From Bacillota bacterium (GTDB lineage: Bacteria; Bacillota; Clostridia; Lachnospirales; Lachnospiraceae), in NCBI GenBank assembly GCA_023415055.1, contig JAEZLZ010000024.1, forward strand, positions 1-64,000: a DNA stretch of 64,000 bases, written 5' to 3'. Of the stretch, positions 35,165 to 44,021 are shown one piece after another. Made by a program: the position numbers and the translations under genes. The notes beneath the pieces are model-generated. The model did not search any database and was not told where the DNA came from. It worked only from the letters and a program-made list of their open reading frames with translations. Position 1 is the stretch's first letter. Every line of letters starts with the position of its first letter.

Positions 35165-35226
35165 TTAGCTAATTAACCATAATCATCCGGGGAGGGTATG
35201 ATCACGGTTCAAAAGGGGGATATAGG

Positions 35227-37203
35227 ATGAAGAAAGTGAGAAAATTGATATGGCTGTTCTTCCTGTTGGGATTGGTTGGCTGCAGTGGTGAACCTAAATC
35301 AGAGCATAGTAGTCCAAATACAGATAACCAGGTGGCGGATAGCGAAGAGCTTCAGAAGGATAGGACATCAACAAGTGACCATTTAAGTGAGAACGAGATC
35401 GCTTTTAGCGAGACGGATTATTTTTTTGAGAATGATCTGGAACTTCAGATCGATAGCGAAAAGCCCGGGCAGATTTATTATACTCTGGATGGGAAGGATC
35501 CGGATCAGAAGTCGAAGCAGTATACGACGCCAATTACACTGTCTGCCGATCAGAATGTCAAAGCCGTTTCGGTGAAAGCAAAGGCATATTTTGATGACGG
35601 AACGGAATCGAAGACGATCGTACATACTTTTTTTATCGGAGGAACGGTGAAGAAAAGGTTTGATACCCTAGTATTCTCGGTAACGACGGATCCGTATAAC
35701 TTATTTGATGATGAATATGGTATCTTTGTGGAAGGAAAACTGAGAGAGGATTATATCAAGAAGAATCCTTATGACAAGATTGAGCCGAATGATCCGGCGA
35801 ATTTCAATATGCGCGGCAGGGATAGTGAACGTGAGGTGTTTTTGGAAGTGATAGAGCCGGACGGAACACCGGTGATTGGCCAGAAAGCGGGGATCAGGAC
35901 GTATGGCGGATGGTCCAGAGCAAGAATACAAAAATCAATAAAAATGTATGCGCGAAAAGAATATGATGAGGAGGATAACAAATTTCGTTATGCCTTTTTC
36001 CCCGAACGAATCGGTAAGGACAATACAGTACTTGACAGCTTCAAGCAATTGGTGCTTCGTAACTGCGGTAATGATAATGGCTTTGCTTTCATACGGGATG
36101 AGCTTTTTCAGACTCTTGCGGCACAGGCCGGATATCAGGATTATGAGGCTGTGCGCCCGGCAGCGATGTATGTAAATGGTGATTACCGGGGCTTCTTCTG
36201 GCTTCATGAGGTGTACGGTGATGATTACTTTGAAGCACATTATGGAAAGTATGATGGCAGCTTTTCGATTCTCGAAGGTGGTGAAACCTTTAAGGACATC
36301 GATGAGGACAAGGAGAACGAAGCTGTTGTTACAGAATATACTAATATGTATGACAAATTCTCCGGAATGGATCTGACAGTGGAGGATAATTATAGGGAGC
36401 TTTGTAAGCAGATTGATGTTGAGAATTATCTGGCTTATTATGCCCTTCAGATCTATATCGGTAATGAGGATTGGCCTCATAACAATTATCGAACCTACCG
36501 TTATTATGCAGCAGAGAAGGAAACCTATAGGGAAGCACCCTTTGACGGTAAATGGCGTTACCTGCTCCATGATCTGGATTTTAGCACCGGTATCTATGAT
36601 AAGGGTGCGCTGATTGATAATATCGATAATTATATAGGACCGAATGGGGAGGTAAGGGAGACCTGTCCCCTGTTTGGACAGCTTATGAAGCGGGAAGACT
36701 GCCGGGAGCTGTTCCTCAAGCAGACACTGGACCTGATAAACGGAGCCTTTGCTTCTAAGAATTTGAACCTGGTATTGGATCGCATGAATGCTTCCAGAAT
36801 GAATGAGCTTAGTAATACCTATGGTAAGGGATTATTGGACGATTGGGTGCAGCCGGAGCAGCTGAACTATCGTCTCGGAGCACTGAAGCTCTATGCACAG
36901 CAGAGGGCATCCCATATACTCACGAAATATAAGGATTACTTTAAGCTGGGTGAAATTTATCAGCTAAAGGCTACTCCGGCAGTGGGGGGTACAATTCAAG
37001 TAAATTCCTTTTCTACAAAAGAATATTTTGAAGGGAGTTATTACAAGGATTTTGAGACAATAGTAACCGCGACTCTTCCTGAGGGAGCCCGGTTCGATTA
37101 CTGGCTGGTGAATGGTGAGAAAATTACGGAGGAGGAATTAAGAATTACGCCATCCTTCCTCCGGGATGGACTTGTAGAAGTAAAATGCATGATAAAAGGA
37201 TGA
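35227..37203 (+). CDS. CotH-family lipoprotein kinase-like protein
   Basis: A 658-residue lipoprotein with lipobox LVGCSG near residue 20. A chitobiase/hexosaminidase-type C-terminal-like repeat sits near 55-135 (GQIYYTLDGKDPDQKS). The CotH domain covers about 190-540: RTYGGWSRAR, VLRNCGND, VNGDYRGFFWLHEVYGDDY, DGSFSILEGGE and LLHDLDFSTGIYD hold the nucleotide-binding and metal residues. CotH proteins phosphorylate coat proteins in B. subtilis spores; secreted CotH proteins also occur on cellulolytic clostridia. A short beta domain ends the protein. The ribosome site is AGGGGG before ATG. Confidence 0.9.
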   Translation: MKKVRKLIWLFFLLGLVGCSGEPKSEHSSPNTDNQVADSEELQKDRTSTSDHLSENEIAFSETDYFFENDLELQIDSEKPGQIYYTLDGKDPDQKSKQYTTPITLSADQNVKAVSVKAKAYFDDGTESKTIVHTFFIGGTVKKRFDTLVFSVTTDPYNLFDDEYGIFVEGKLREDYIKKNPYDKIEPNDPANFNMRGRDSEREVFLEVIEPDGTPVIGQKAGIRTYGGWSRARIQKSIKMYARKEYDEEDNKFRYAFFPERIGKDNTVLDSFKQLVLRNCGNDNGFAFIRDELFQTLAAQAGYQDYEAVRPAAMYVNGDYRGFFWLHEVYGDDYFEAHYGKYDGSFSILEGGETFKDIDEDKENEAVVTEYTNMYDKFSGMDLTVEDNYRELCKQIDVENYLAYYALQIYIGNEDWPHNNYRTYRYYAAEKETYREAPFDGKWRYLLHDLDFSTGIYDKGALIDNIDNYIGPNGEVRETCPLFGQLMKREDCRELFLKQTLDLINGAFASKNLNLVLDRMNASRMNELSNTYGKGLLDDWVQPEQLNYRLGALKLYAQQRASHILTKYKDYFKLGEIYQLKATPAVGGTIQVNSFSTKEYFEGSYYKDFETIVTATLPEGARFDYWLVNGEKITEEELRITPSFLRDGLVEVKCMIKG

Positions 37204-37210
37204 AATAAAA

Positions 37211-37320
37211 AGTGTCAAAAGGTGCTGCACACTTATTATTGATAAGATAACTTACTGTTACAAGTATGCCTGCACAGCAAGTTATCTTATCAATATAGTA
37301 CCGGTGATCCTTTTGACACT
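37211..37320. terminator. large nested palindrome between convergent cotH and nagA
   Basis: The outer stem AGTGTCAAAAGG/CCTTTTGACACT (37211-37222/37309-37320) and the inner 17-base perfect stem 37237-37253/37279-37295 lie in one element of 110 bases. It probably stops transcription from both sides, although it is much larger than normal. Confidence 0.7.
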
Positions 37321-37331
37321 CTATTTCTGTA

Positions 37332-38462
37332 TTATAAGCTGATTTCTTTTCCCTTCAGTAATACCTTTACTAGCTTCAGATCCTGATCCAGAAGTACCAG
37401 ATTAGCGTACTTGCCGGGGGTGATGCTGCCGTAGCGATCATAGATACCGATTTCCTTTGCGGGATTTACTGCGGCGCATTTTACAGCCGAGGCCAATGGA
37501 ATTCCGAAGCTTACAGCCGTTCTCATACATTTCATCAGATTAGTTGCTGAGCCGGCGATAGTACCGTCAGCTAAGGTTGCTTTATTACCGACTACTGTAA
37601 CATCCTGGCCGCCCAGTGTGTATTTGCCGTCATGGAGACCGGTTGCCATCATGCTGTCACTGATTAAAATGATGCGGTCATCTCCAAACATCTTAAAGGT
37701 AGCCCGGATGACACTGGGTTCGATATGAACACCATCACAGATCAACTCAGCATGGACATGCTCACAGTCAAAGGCAGCACCGATGACTCCGGGACTGCGA
37801 TGAGTGAACGCCGGCATCGCATTGTAGAGATGTGTAACATGGGAAGCGCCTCGTTTGAACGCCTTCAAGGCAGTCTCATAATCTGCAGTAGTATGAGCTA
37901 CTGAAATTACAACCTCATCCTTCAGCTCATCGATGCACTCCATAGCACCCTCTTCTTCGGGAGCAATGGCAAGAATTTTGATCAGACCGCCGGACAGCGC
38001 CTGCATTTTGTGAAAATGTTCTGCGCTTGGACGCTTCAGATAAGCGGGATTCTGTGCACCCTTCTTCGCTAAGGACAGATAAGGTCCTTCCATTTTTATT
38101 CCCACCAAGGTTGCTCCGCTCTCACTGGGATAGGCAGCAGCATTCCTAAAGATATTGATCAGATCCTCATCCCCCAGTGTCATGGTAGCAGGTGCGATGG
38201 TAGTGATACCGTTTCTTGCCTGATATTCTGCCATAGCTCGAACTGCTTCTTCGGTTCCGTCACAAAAATCATAGCCAACACAGCCATGAAAATGAAGATC
38301 AGTAAGTCCCGGTATTAAATAGAGACCTTCCGCATCTATAGTTGCAGTTTCTGGATCCTGAGACTGCTCTGTTTTATCTGTAATAAATTCACCTTTAATG
38401 ATGATATCTTTTTTTATAAAGCTTCCATCTTCGGAATAAACCATTGCATTTTTTATCTTCAT
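37332..38462 (-). CDS. nagA: N-acetylglucosamine-6-phosphate deacetylase
   Basis: A 376-residue amidohydrolase that removes acetate from GlcNAc-6-phosphate. GLTDLHFHGCVGYDF gives the metal His pair, MEGPYLS the metal Glu, VAHTTA and THLYNAM further metal and substrate His residues, and ILISDSMMATG the catalytic Asp. The length is normal. A GGTGAGG site precedes ATG 38462. It follows nagB by 108 bases in the same direction; the two enzymes turn GlcNAc-6-phosphate into fructose-6-phosphate and ammonia. Confidence 0.96.
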   Translation of the reverse strand: MKIKNAMVYSEDGSFIKKDIIIKGEFITDKTEQSQDPETATIDAEGLYLIPGLTDLHFHGCVGYDFCDGTEEAVRAMAEYQARNGITTIAPATMTLGDEDLINIFRNAAAYPSESGATLVGIKMEGPYLSLAKKGAQNPAYLKRPSAEHFHKMQALSGGLIKILAIAPEEEGAMECIDELKDEVVISVAHTTADYETALKAFKRGASHVTHLYNAMPAFTHRSPGVIGAAFDCEHVHAELICDGVHIEPSVIRATFKMFGDDRIILISDSMMATGLHDGKYTLGGQDVTVVGNKATLADGTIAGSATNLMKCMRTAVSFGIPLASAVKCAAVNPAKEIGIYDRYGSITPGKYANLVLLDQDLKLVKVLLKGKEISL

Positions 38463-38570
38463 ACTAAAACCTCACCTTTCTTATAGCCTTCTGCTTAAGG
38501 CGGCAGGAGCAAATCGGTTTTGTGAAGAAAGCAACTTCACTAGATTACCTTTGATCCTGATGCCATCGTA

Positions 38571-39302
38571 TTATAGGCTTAATCTTGACAAAGCTCCTTC
38601 GTCTGCAACAATCGTCACATCATTATGAAGCTGAAGTACGGAAGCGGGAACTGCCGGAGTAATCGGTCCTTCAATTGCTTCCTTCAGTATCTCGGCTTTT
38701 GCTTCGCCGTGTACAACTAAGAGGATCTTCTTCGCAGACATGATGCTGCCGATACCCATGGTAAAAGCGCGACGGGGAGTCTCATCTACGGAATTAAAGA
38801 AACGGGAATTTGCCTCGATGGTACTGGGAGCAAGATCCACACAGAAGGTGGATTTGCGGTAGATATCACTGGGCTCGTTAAAGCCGATATGCCCGTTGTT
38901 ACCTAATCCCAGAAGCTGCAGGTCAATCTGTCCAAGGGATGCAATCAATTGATCATAACGTTTACATTCCATCTCGACATCCTGAGCCATTCCGTTGGGG
39001 ATATTGGTGTTGTTCAGATCGATATTAACGTGCTTAAAAAGATTCTCATACATGAAGTAATAATAGCTGCAGGGATTTTCTTTTGTCAGACCTACATATT
39101 CGTCCAGATTCACGGTCCTTACATGGGAAAAATCGATATCACCTTTGTTGCACCAATCAATCAGCTTCTCGTAGGTACCTACCGGAGAGGATCCGGTTGC
39201 AAGGCCGAGAACACTGTCCGGCTTTAATATAACCTGTGCTGAAATAATATTGGCGGATTTTCTGCTCATATCCGCATAATCTCTTGTTTTAATGATTTTC
39301 AT
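38571..39302 (-). CDS. nagB: glucosamine-6-phosphate deaminase
   Basis: A 243-residue isomerase/deaminase. Motifs are GLATGSSPVGTYEKL (phosphate loop), VNLDEYVGL with the catalytic Asp, and LGLGNNGHIGFNEP with the ring-opening His. The protein has no long C-terminal allosteric tail, as in the short Gram-positive type. ATG 39302 is chosen since GGAGAAAG precedes it; a frame extended to 39314 is less likely. It heads the nagB-nagA unit and carries a GntR operator in its promoter. Confidence 0.96.
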   Translation of the reverse strand: MKIIKTRDYADMSRKSANIISAQVILKPDSVLGLATGSSPVGTYEKLIDWCNKGDIDFSHVRTVNLDEYVGLTKENPCSYYYFMYENLFKHVNIDLNNTNIPNGMAQDVEMECKRYDQLIASLGQIDLQLLGLGNNGHIGFNEPSDIYRKSTFCVDLAPSTIEANSRFFNSVDETPRRAFTMGIGSIMSAKKILLVVHGEAKAEILKEAIEGPITPAVPASVLQLHNDVTIVADEGALSRLSL

Positions 39303-39356
39303 AGCTTTCTCCATTCTGTATTGTAAAGGATTGACACGTAATGTGTGTTATGATAA

Positions 39357-39372
39357 ACTTGTTATAACAACA
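39357..39372. promoter_or_regulatory. NagR-type operator in the nagB promoter
   Basis: ACTTGTTATAACAACA matches the perfect palindrome at 40371-40386 in 14 of its 16 bases. It lies 55 bases upstream of nagB, between it and the divergent GntR gene, and a half site ACTTGATATAA follows at 39378. Repression by the GntR protein is inferred. Confidence 0.7.
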
Positions 39373-39480
39373 TAACTACTTGATATAAAAATACCACAAA
39401 TTAAGTAAAATGTAAATGAAATTTTTCGAAGTATCGATAGATATTAAAGTGGTTAAAATGTCGAATATAATGTATTGCTA

Positions 39481-39509
39481 TTGCAAACTTGCTTGCATAG
39501 CAATATATT
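39481..39509 (+). promoter_or_regulatory. promoter and inverted repeat before the GntR gene
   Basis: TTGCAA (39481-39486) and TATATT (39504-39509) lie 17 bases apart. An inverted repeat, 39475-39486 with 39493-39503, covers the -35 box and spacer, which would allow steric control. Confidence 0.6.
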
Positions 39510-39592
39510 ATATAAGGAAGAGTGTCAAACACCTGTTTACACCTTAACCTTTGTATAAGATGCGCAAAAACAGCGCAGGAATGGAGAGAATT

Positions 39593-40303
39593 ATGAAAGC
39601 GCTTCCCCGCTACATGCAGGTTATGAATTATTATATTCCTCTGATTAAGTCTGGTAAGCTCAAGGAAGGTGAAAAGATGCCGACGGAGGAGGAGATCTGC
39701 GAGCTATTTAATATAAGCAGAATTACAGTCCGCCGCGCACTTGACGGTTTGCAGCAAAGCGGATATATCTATAAGCAGCAGGGTAGGGGCAGCTTTGTCA
39801 GTTGCAAAAAAACGGGCTTTCAGCTAAATCATCTGAAGGGGTTTACCGAGGAGATGAGAGCATTAGGGAAGGAGCCCTCCAGTGAGATTATCTTCTTTGA
39901 TATCGTAACTCCGGACGATAAGGCAGCCCAGGTGTTAGGCATTGACAAAAGCCAGAAGATCTATCTTCTGGAACGTTTACGTCTGGCAGATCATATGCCG
40001 ATTGCTATTGAGAGAGTACATCTTCCCTTTTACCGTTTTCCTACGTTGCAGACTGCAAATCTGAAGGGATCTTTGTATGAGATACTGAATTATCAGTTCG
40101 GCTGTGAAAGCTATAAGGGTATCCAGGAGATACATGCAGGACTTGCCTCCGAGCAGGAAGCGAAGCTGTTGAAGATTACTCCCGGTTGTGCGGTTTTGCA
40201 TATCAACCGCACTACCTATGAGCAGGACGGGGCAGCTTATGAGTATGTTGAATCCACTTATCGCGGGGATCAGTATCAGTTTTCTGTGACTTTGCTTAAG
40301 TAA
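39593..40303 (+). CDS. nagR: GntR-family regulator, NagR/YvoA-like
   Basis: A 236-residue repressor. The GntR winged helix-turn-helix (about 8-70) has KMPTEEEICELFNISRITVR and GSFVS. The UTRA ligand-binding domain (about 85-232) resembles YvoA and DasR, which bind glucosamine-6-phosphate or GlcNAc-6-phosphate. It lies divergent to nagB-nagA and so is the likely regulator of amino-sugar use. ATG 39593 follows GGAGAGAATT; a TTG-led extension to 39551 lacks a site. It recalls NagR by context, but no direct test of ligand is possible here. Confidence 0.85.
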   Translation: MKALPRYMQVMNYYIPLIKSGKLKEGEKMPTEEEICELFNISRITVRRALDGLQQSGYIYKQQGRGSFVSCKKTGFQLNHLKGFTEEMRALGKEPSSEIIFFDIVTPDDKAAQVLGIDKSQKIYLLERLRLADHMPIAIERVHLPFYRFPTLQTANLKGSLYEILNYQFGCESYKGIQEIHAGLASEQEAKLLKITPGCAVLHINRTTYEQDGAAYEYVESTYRGDQYQFSVTLLK

Positions 40304-40370
40304 AAAAAGCTGTCTTACATAAAGAAAAATGAATATAACAGGTTGTGTCAAATATTTCTTATGAGTGAAT

Positions 40371-40386
40371 ACTTGTTATAACAAGT
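40371..40386. promoter_or_regulatory. perfect 16-base palindrome, second NagR operator
   Basis: ACTTGTTATAACAAGT is a perfect dyad 68 bases after the end of the GntR gene. It matches the operator in the nagB promoter (14 of 16). No gene start is next to it; the nearest downstream is a small protein at 40557. Confidence 0.8.
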
Positions 40387-40556
40387 TTAACTCGCGATGA
40401 TTCTAATTTTACCATGATCACTTCGTAAGAAGGATTGTTTATAGATATTTTTCAGCATCATATTTATTGACTTAAGCAAAAAAACTGGGTTTCTTTTGAT
40501 GGTATAGTATTTTCGGGATACAGAAATACTACTATCGAAGGAAAGGAAGTGACAAC

Positions 40557-40706
40557 TTGAGTAAGCAGTCAAATCAAAGATACCGTAAGGAGAAGGAAAA
40601 GGAACAGTTAAAGAAGGATGGCAGCACCAGTTCCGTTACCGACAAAGCGAAGGATAGCAACGATAGTAAGAAATACAATAATAATACTTACAATACCGAA
40701 GGATAA
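40557..40706 (+). CDS. small Lys/Ser/Asn-rich protein, SASP-like
   Basis: A 49-residue hydrophilic protein with no hydrophobic segment (MSKQSNQRYRKEKEKEQ at the start, KKYNNNTYNTEG at the end). AAAGGAAGTGA lies 4 bases before TTG 40557. It is rich in Lys, Asn and Ser and lacks Trp and Cys, as in small acid-soluble spore proteins. A possible forespore promoter (GTATA near 40503, AATACTA near 40525, 18 apart) precedes it, but this is a weak match. It is followed by a terminator at 40772. Confidence 0.55.
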   Translation: MSKQSNQRYRKEKEKEQLKKDGSTSSVTDKAKDSNDSKKYNNNTYNTEG

Positions 40707-40771
40707 CTGATATACGGGTTCATACAAAGACAAGAACCATAGAAGAAATTATTATAGAAAATGTTAAGAAT

Positions 40772-40840
40772 AAAAAGGAAGAGCTTCCATACATCTCCGG
40801 GTAAATTTACCGGGGGGAGAGATAGGAGCACTTCCTTTTT
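40772..40840. terminator. terminator with an inner palindrome
   Basis: AAAAAGGAAG (40772-40781) pairs with CTTCCTTTTT (40831-40840). The space between holds a second palindrome, CCGGGTAAATTTACCGG. It separates the small gene from the convergent AraC gene. Confidence 0.75.
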
Positions 40841-40903
40841 CTATTCGATTATATCATTTGTAACTATTGATTCGAGTTAGTCCCCGAATCTACGATTGGT
40901 TTG

Positions 40904-41794
40904 CTACAGCTTATATTTTAGCTGATACTGCTTCGGCGATATATCCTTATAAAGCTTGAATTGCTGAATAAAATAGCTTGAAGTGGAGAAACCAACCTGC
41001 ATCGCAATCTCCGTGATATTAAGGTCAGTACTAGTCAGCAGCCGTTCTGCTTTGGTAATTCTTACATAGTTTAAGTATTCCCGAAAGCTTCTCTTCATAA
41101 TTCGGGTGAAAAGCCTTGAGAAATAGCTATAGCTTAGGTTACAATGCTGTGCCATCTCCAGGGCAGTGATATCATTTTGGTAATTATTCTCGATATAATC
41201 GAAGACATTCTGGATACGCTTCACCATATCCTTATTAATCTCCTCATCAATATTCAGGTCCACATTCTGCTCGTTCCATCTTCGAAGGATGAAAAGAAAA
41301 AGATTATAGATATTTGCGCGGATGGCCAGCTCATATCCGTAACGTTTATCATGATATTCCCGGTTGATTCCGTGGATGATGTCTGGAACGACTGTCTTCT
41401 CGATCTCTTCTTTGCAAAATATCTTTTGATGGGTGGACTCATTTAGGATAAAGGGCATGACATATTTCATCTCAAAGAGTGATTGTGCTGTAGTATAGAG
41501 CATCTCCGGCTCGAACTTCACTACAATATAACGATTGAGCCCGTGAGAGAGGGAGAAGATATTATGGATCTCATTAGAATTGATTAATACCATATCTCCT
41601 TCACAAAAACTATAATCCTTGTTATTTAATAAAATCTGATATTTTCCAGAAAGGGCGTAGATGATCTCAATATAGTTGTGGATATGGGCATGAACCATTA
41701 GCTGCGCACCGTTCGATTCCTGTATATGAGAGCTAAATTGCAACGGCGTATCGCCATTCATATCCCTGGTTTCCACATAATACGTACTCTCCAA
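40904..41794 (-). CDS. AraC-family transcription regulator with cupin sensor
   Basis: A 296-residue regulator. An N-terminal cupin sugar-sensing domain covers about 20-170 (MVHAHIHNYIEIIYALSGKYQ) and two AraC helix-turn-helix motifs lie in the last 100 residues (TALEMAQHCNLSYSYFSRLF and NITEIAMQVGFSTSSYFIQQFK). I start it at TTG 41794 because GGAGGAAAC lies just upstream; TTG 41815 would put that site inside. It is divergent from the oxidoreductase operon and is presumably its activator. Confidence 0.9.
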   Translation of the reverse strand: MESTYYVETRDMNGDTPLQFSSHIQESNGAQLMVHAHIHNYIEIIYALSGKYQILLNNKDYSFCEGDMVLINSNEIHNIFSLSHGLNRYIVVKFEPEMLYTTAQSLFEMKYVMPFILNESTHQKIFCKEEIEKTVVPDIIHGINREYHDKRYGYELAIRANIYNLFLFILRRWNEQNVDLNIDEEINKDMVKRIQNVFDYIENNYQNDITALEMAQHCNLSYSYFSRLFTRIMKRSFREYLNYVRITKAERLLTSTDLNITEIAMQVGFSTSSYFIQQFKLYKDISPKQYQLKYKL

Positions 41795-41945
41795 GCTTGT
41801 TTCCTCCAATGACAAAATATTAATATTTTTTTGTAAATAAATTATATCATGAGATGCGAATTTATGCTATGTTTTATTCAATGAGACTTGTTACTTAATC
41901 TCAAAAGAGAGTAAAAAACTACATAATAAAAAGGAGTTAAAGACA

Positions 41946-43028
41946 ATGGACAAAAAGATTAAAATCGGTATTATTGGTTGTGGAGGTATTGCAAATGGAA
42001 AGCATATGCCCTCACTTAGTAAGTTAGACGATGTAGAGATAGTCGCATTCTGTGACCTCGTTGTCGAAAGAGCAGAGAAAGCAAAGGAACAATACGGAAC
42101 ACCGGATGCAAAGGTGTACACCGATTATCAGGAACTTTTAAAGGATAAGGAGATCGAAGTTATCCATGTTTGTACTCCGAACCGTTCCCATGCACCGATA
42201 TCCATTGATGCTCTTCATGCTGGCAAGCACGTTATGTGCGAGAAGCCCATGGCAAAGACCGCTGAGGATGCAAGAAAGATGGTTGAGGCCGCAAAAGAGA
42301 CAGGCAAGAAGCTTACCATCGGTTATCAGCACAGACATAAACCGGAATCCCTCTATCTTAAGAGCGTTATTGAGCGCGGTGATTTAGGTGATATTTATTT
42401 TGCAAAAGCATTTGCAGTTCGTAGAAGAGGAACACCGAACTGGGGTGTATTTTTGAATGAATATGAACAGGGCGGAGGTCCGTTAATTGATATCGGTACC
42501 CACTCTCTGGATGTTACCCTCTACCTGATGAACAACTATGAGCCGAAGATGGTAGTTGGTACAAAATATAAGAAGGTTAATAATGCTGATTGTGGCAACC
42601 CTTGGGGCGGCTGGGATAAAGATCAGCACACTATGGAAGATTCCGCTTTTGGTTTCATTGTTATGAAGAATGGTGCAACCATTATTCTTGAGTCCAGCTG
42701 GGCACTCAATACCTGCGAACCGATCCAAGAGGGAAGTACCGTTCTCTGCGGAACCGATGCAGGGGCACAGATTAAGAACGGTGTAACCATCAATAAGGCT
42801 GAGTTTAATCGCCTTGTAGATATTAAGCCTGATATGGCAAGCGGCGGTGTAGCTTTCTATGATGGCAATTCCATGAGTCCTGCTGATGTAGAGGCAAGAC
42901 GTTGGATCGACGCTGTTAAGAATGATACTGATCCGGTAGTATTACCTGAGCAGGCATGTGTAGTATCCGAGATATTGGAAGCAATTTATAAATCCGCAGC
43001 TTCCGGTCAGCCGGTATATTTTGATTAA
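41946..43028 (+). CDS. Gfo/Idh/MocA-family oxidoreductase
   Basis: A 360-residue NAD(P)-dependent dehydrogenase. GIIGCGGIANGKHMPSL is the Rossmann nucleotide loop, EKPMAK the catalytic Lys strand, GGGPLIDIGTHSLDV the catalytic Asp/His loop, and the second domain binds the sugar. Such enzymes oxidise hexoses, inositols or glycosides. AAAAGGAG lies before ATG 41946. It heads a three-gene operon with another family member and a TIM-barrel isomerase, a set used for oxidising sugars or glycosides to keto forms; the substrate is unknown. Confidence 0.93.
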   Translation: MDKKIKIGIIGCGGIANGKHMPSLSKLDDVEIVAFCDLVVERAEKAKEQYGTPDAKVYTDYQELLKDKEIEVIHVCTPNRSHAPISIDALHAGKHVMCEKPMAKTAEDARKMVEAAKETGKKLTIGYQHRHKPESLYLKSVIERGDLGDIYFAKAFAVRRRGTPNWGVFLNEYEQGGGPLIDIGTHSLDVTLYLMNNYEPKMVVGTKYKKVNNADCGNPWGGWDKDQHTMEDSAFGFIVMKNGATIILESSWALNTCEPIQEGSTVLCGTDAGAQIKNGVTINKAEFNRLVDIKPDMASGGVAFYDGNSMSPADVEARRWIDAVKNDTDPVVLPEQACVVSEILEAIYKSAASGQPVYFD

Positions 43029-43044
43029 AGAAGGGATAGATCCT

Positions 43045-44010
43045 ATGAATGTAGCAATTATTAGCTATTGGCATGTCCACGCAGAGGGCTATACAAAAGA
43101 GATCCTGGAAAAGACAGACAGCAAGGTGACAGCAATATGGGATGAGAATCCCGAGCGCGGGCAAAATTATGCAAAGCAATTTGGTGCAACCTTCTATGAG
43201 AGCTATGATGAGCTGCTCCGTGATAAAAGTATCGACGGTGTTGTGATTACTTCCGCAACCTCAGAGCATCCCGAGTTAATCCTCAAAGCAATCGAAGCAG
43301 GAAAGAAGATATTCTCTGAGAAGGTACTGGCACTTACCACAGAAGATTGTTTAAAGATGAAAGAAGCTCTTGAGAGAACAGGGGCAACGATTACTCTTTC
43401 TTTACCGAAGAAATGTGAGCCGCAGTTCTTGTTTGCAAAACAGATGGTAAAGAGTGGTGCCTTAGGGCGTATTACCTATGCAAGAATGCGTAATGTACAT
43501 AACGGCAGCATCGCTGATTGGTTGCCTGCACATTTTTACAGCTTAGAACAATGCGGCGGTGGTGCAATGATCGATCTTGGTGCGCATCCGATGTATTTGT
43601 TAAACTGGCTTCTTGGTGAGCCAAAGAATATTCAATCAGTATTTACCAATATTACCGGACATGAGGTGGAAGACAACGCTGTTTCGGTAATTGAGTTTGA
43701 ACAGGGAGCAATTGGCGTTTCTGAGACGGGCTTTGTATCCTGCTATACTCCTGCTACATTAGAGATCAGCGGAACAAAGGGAACCCTATTAATTCGCGAC
43801 AGTGTTATGTATGCAACACAGGAAACAGAAGGGAAATGGGTAACCTGTAATGAGCTACCCCAAGCGCTCCCGTCCCCCCTTGTTCAGTGGGCAAAGGGTG
43901 AGCAGGCAAGTGAAGATGCAACCTTCGGTATTGAAGATGCAGTAATGCTGACACGAATGATGGAAGCTGCATATCGTTCCTATCATAACGGACAAAAAGA
44001 GACGGTATAG
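43045..44010 (+). CDS. Gfo/Idh/MocA-family oxidoreductase, second copy
   Basis: A 321-residue paralogue of the gene before it. The nucleotide loop is atypical (NVAIISYWHVHAEGY in place of GxGxxG), with His residues in the loop. The family EKP motif appears as EKVLALT, while GGGAMIDLGAHPMYL keeps the catalytic His loop. It may be a non-redox partner or have an altered cofactor. ATG 43045 is chosen because it lies in a good context; the upstream frame would overlap the previous gene. The next gene follows 11 bases later. Confidence 0.9.
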   Translation: MNVAIISYWHVHAEGYTKEILEKTDSKVTAIWDENPERGQNYAKQFGATFYESYDELLRDKSIDGVVITSATSEHPELILKAIEAGKKIFSEKVLALTTEDCLKMKEALERTGATITLSLPKKCEPQFLFAKQMVKSGALGRITYARMRNVHNGSIADWLPAHFYSLEQCGGGAMIDLGAHPMYLLNWLLGEPKNIQSVFTNITGHEVEDNAVSVIEFEQGAIGVSETGFVSCYTPATLEISGTKGTLLIRDSVMYATQETEGKWVTCNELPQALPSPLVQWAKGEQASEDATFGIEDAVMLTRMMEAAYRSYHNGQKETV

Positions 44011-44021
44011 GGGGAAGAAGA

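Larger units (their letters stand above)
34658..35226 (+). other. AT-rich gap with a terminator and promoter, no gene
   Basis: About 570 bases. A terminator stands at 34847-34893. A frame of about 35 residues near 34920-35014 (ending VNIM) looks remotely coding but has no start or known family. A promoter-like pair at 35137-35164 serves the CotH gene. Confidence 0.5.

Noticed and set aside
35935..36570. 211-codon minus-strand frame inside cotH
   Set aside because: Antisense to a clear CotH domain; no start site or recognisable motif.
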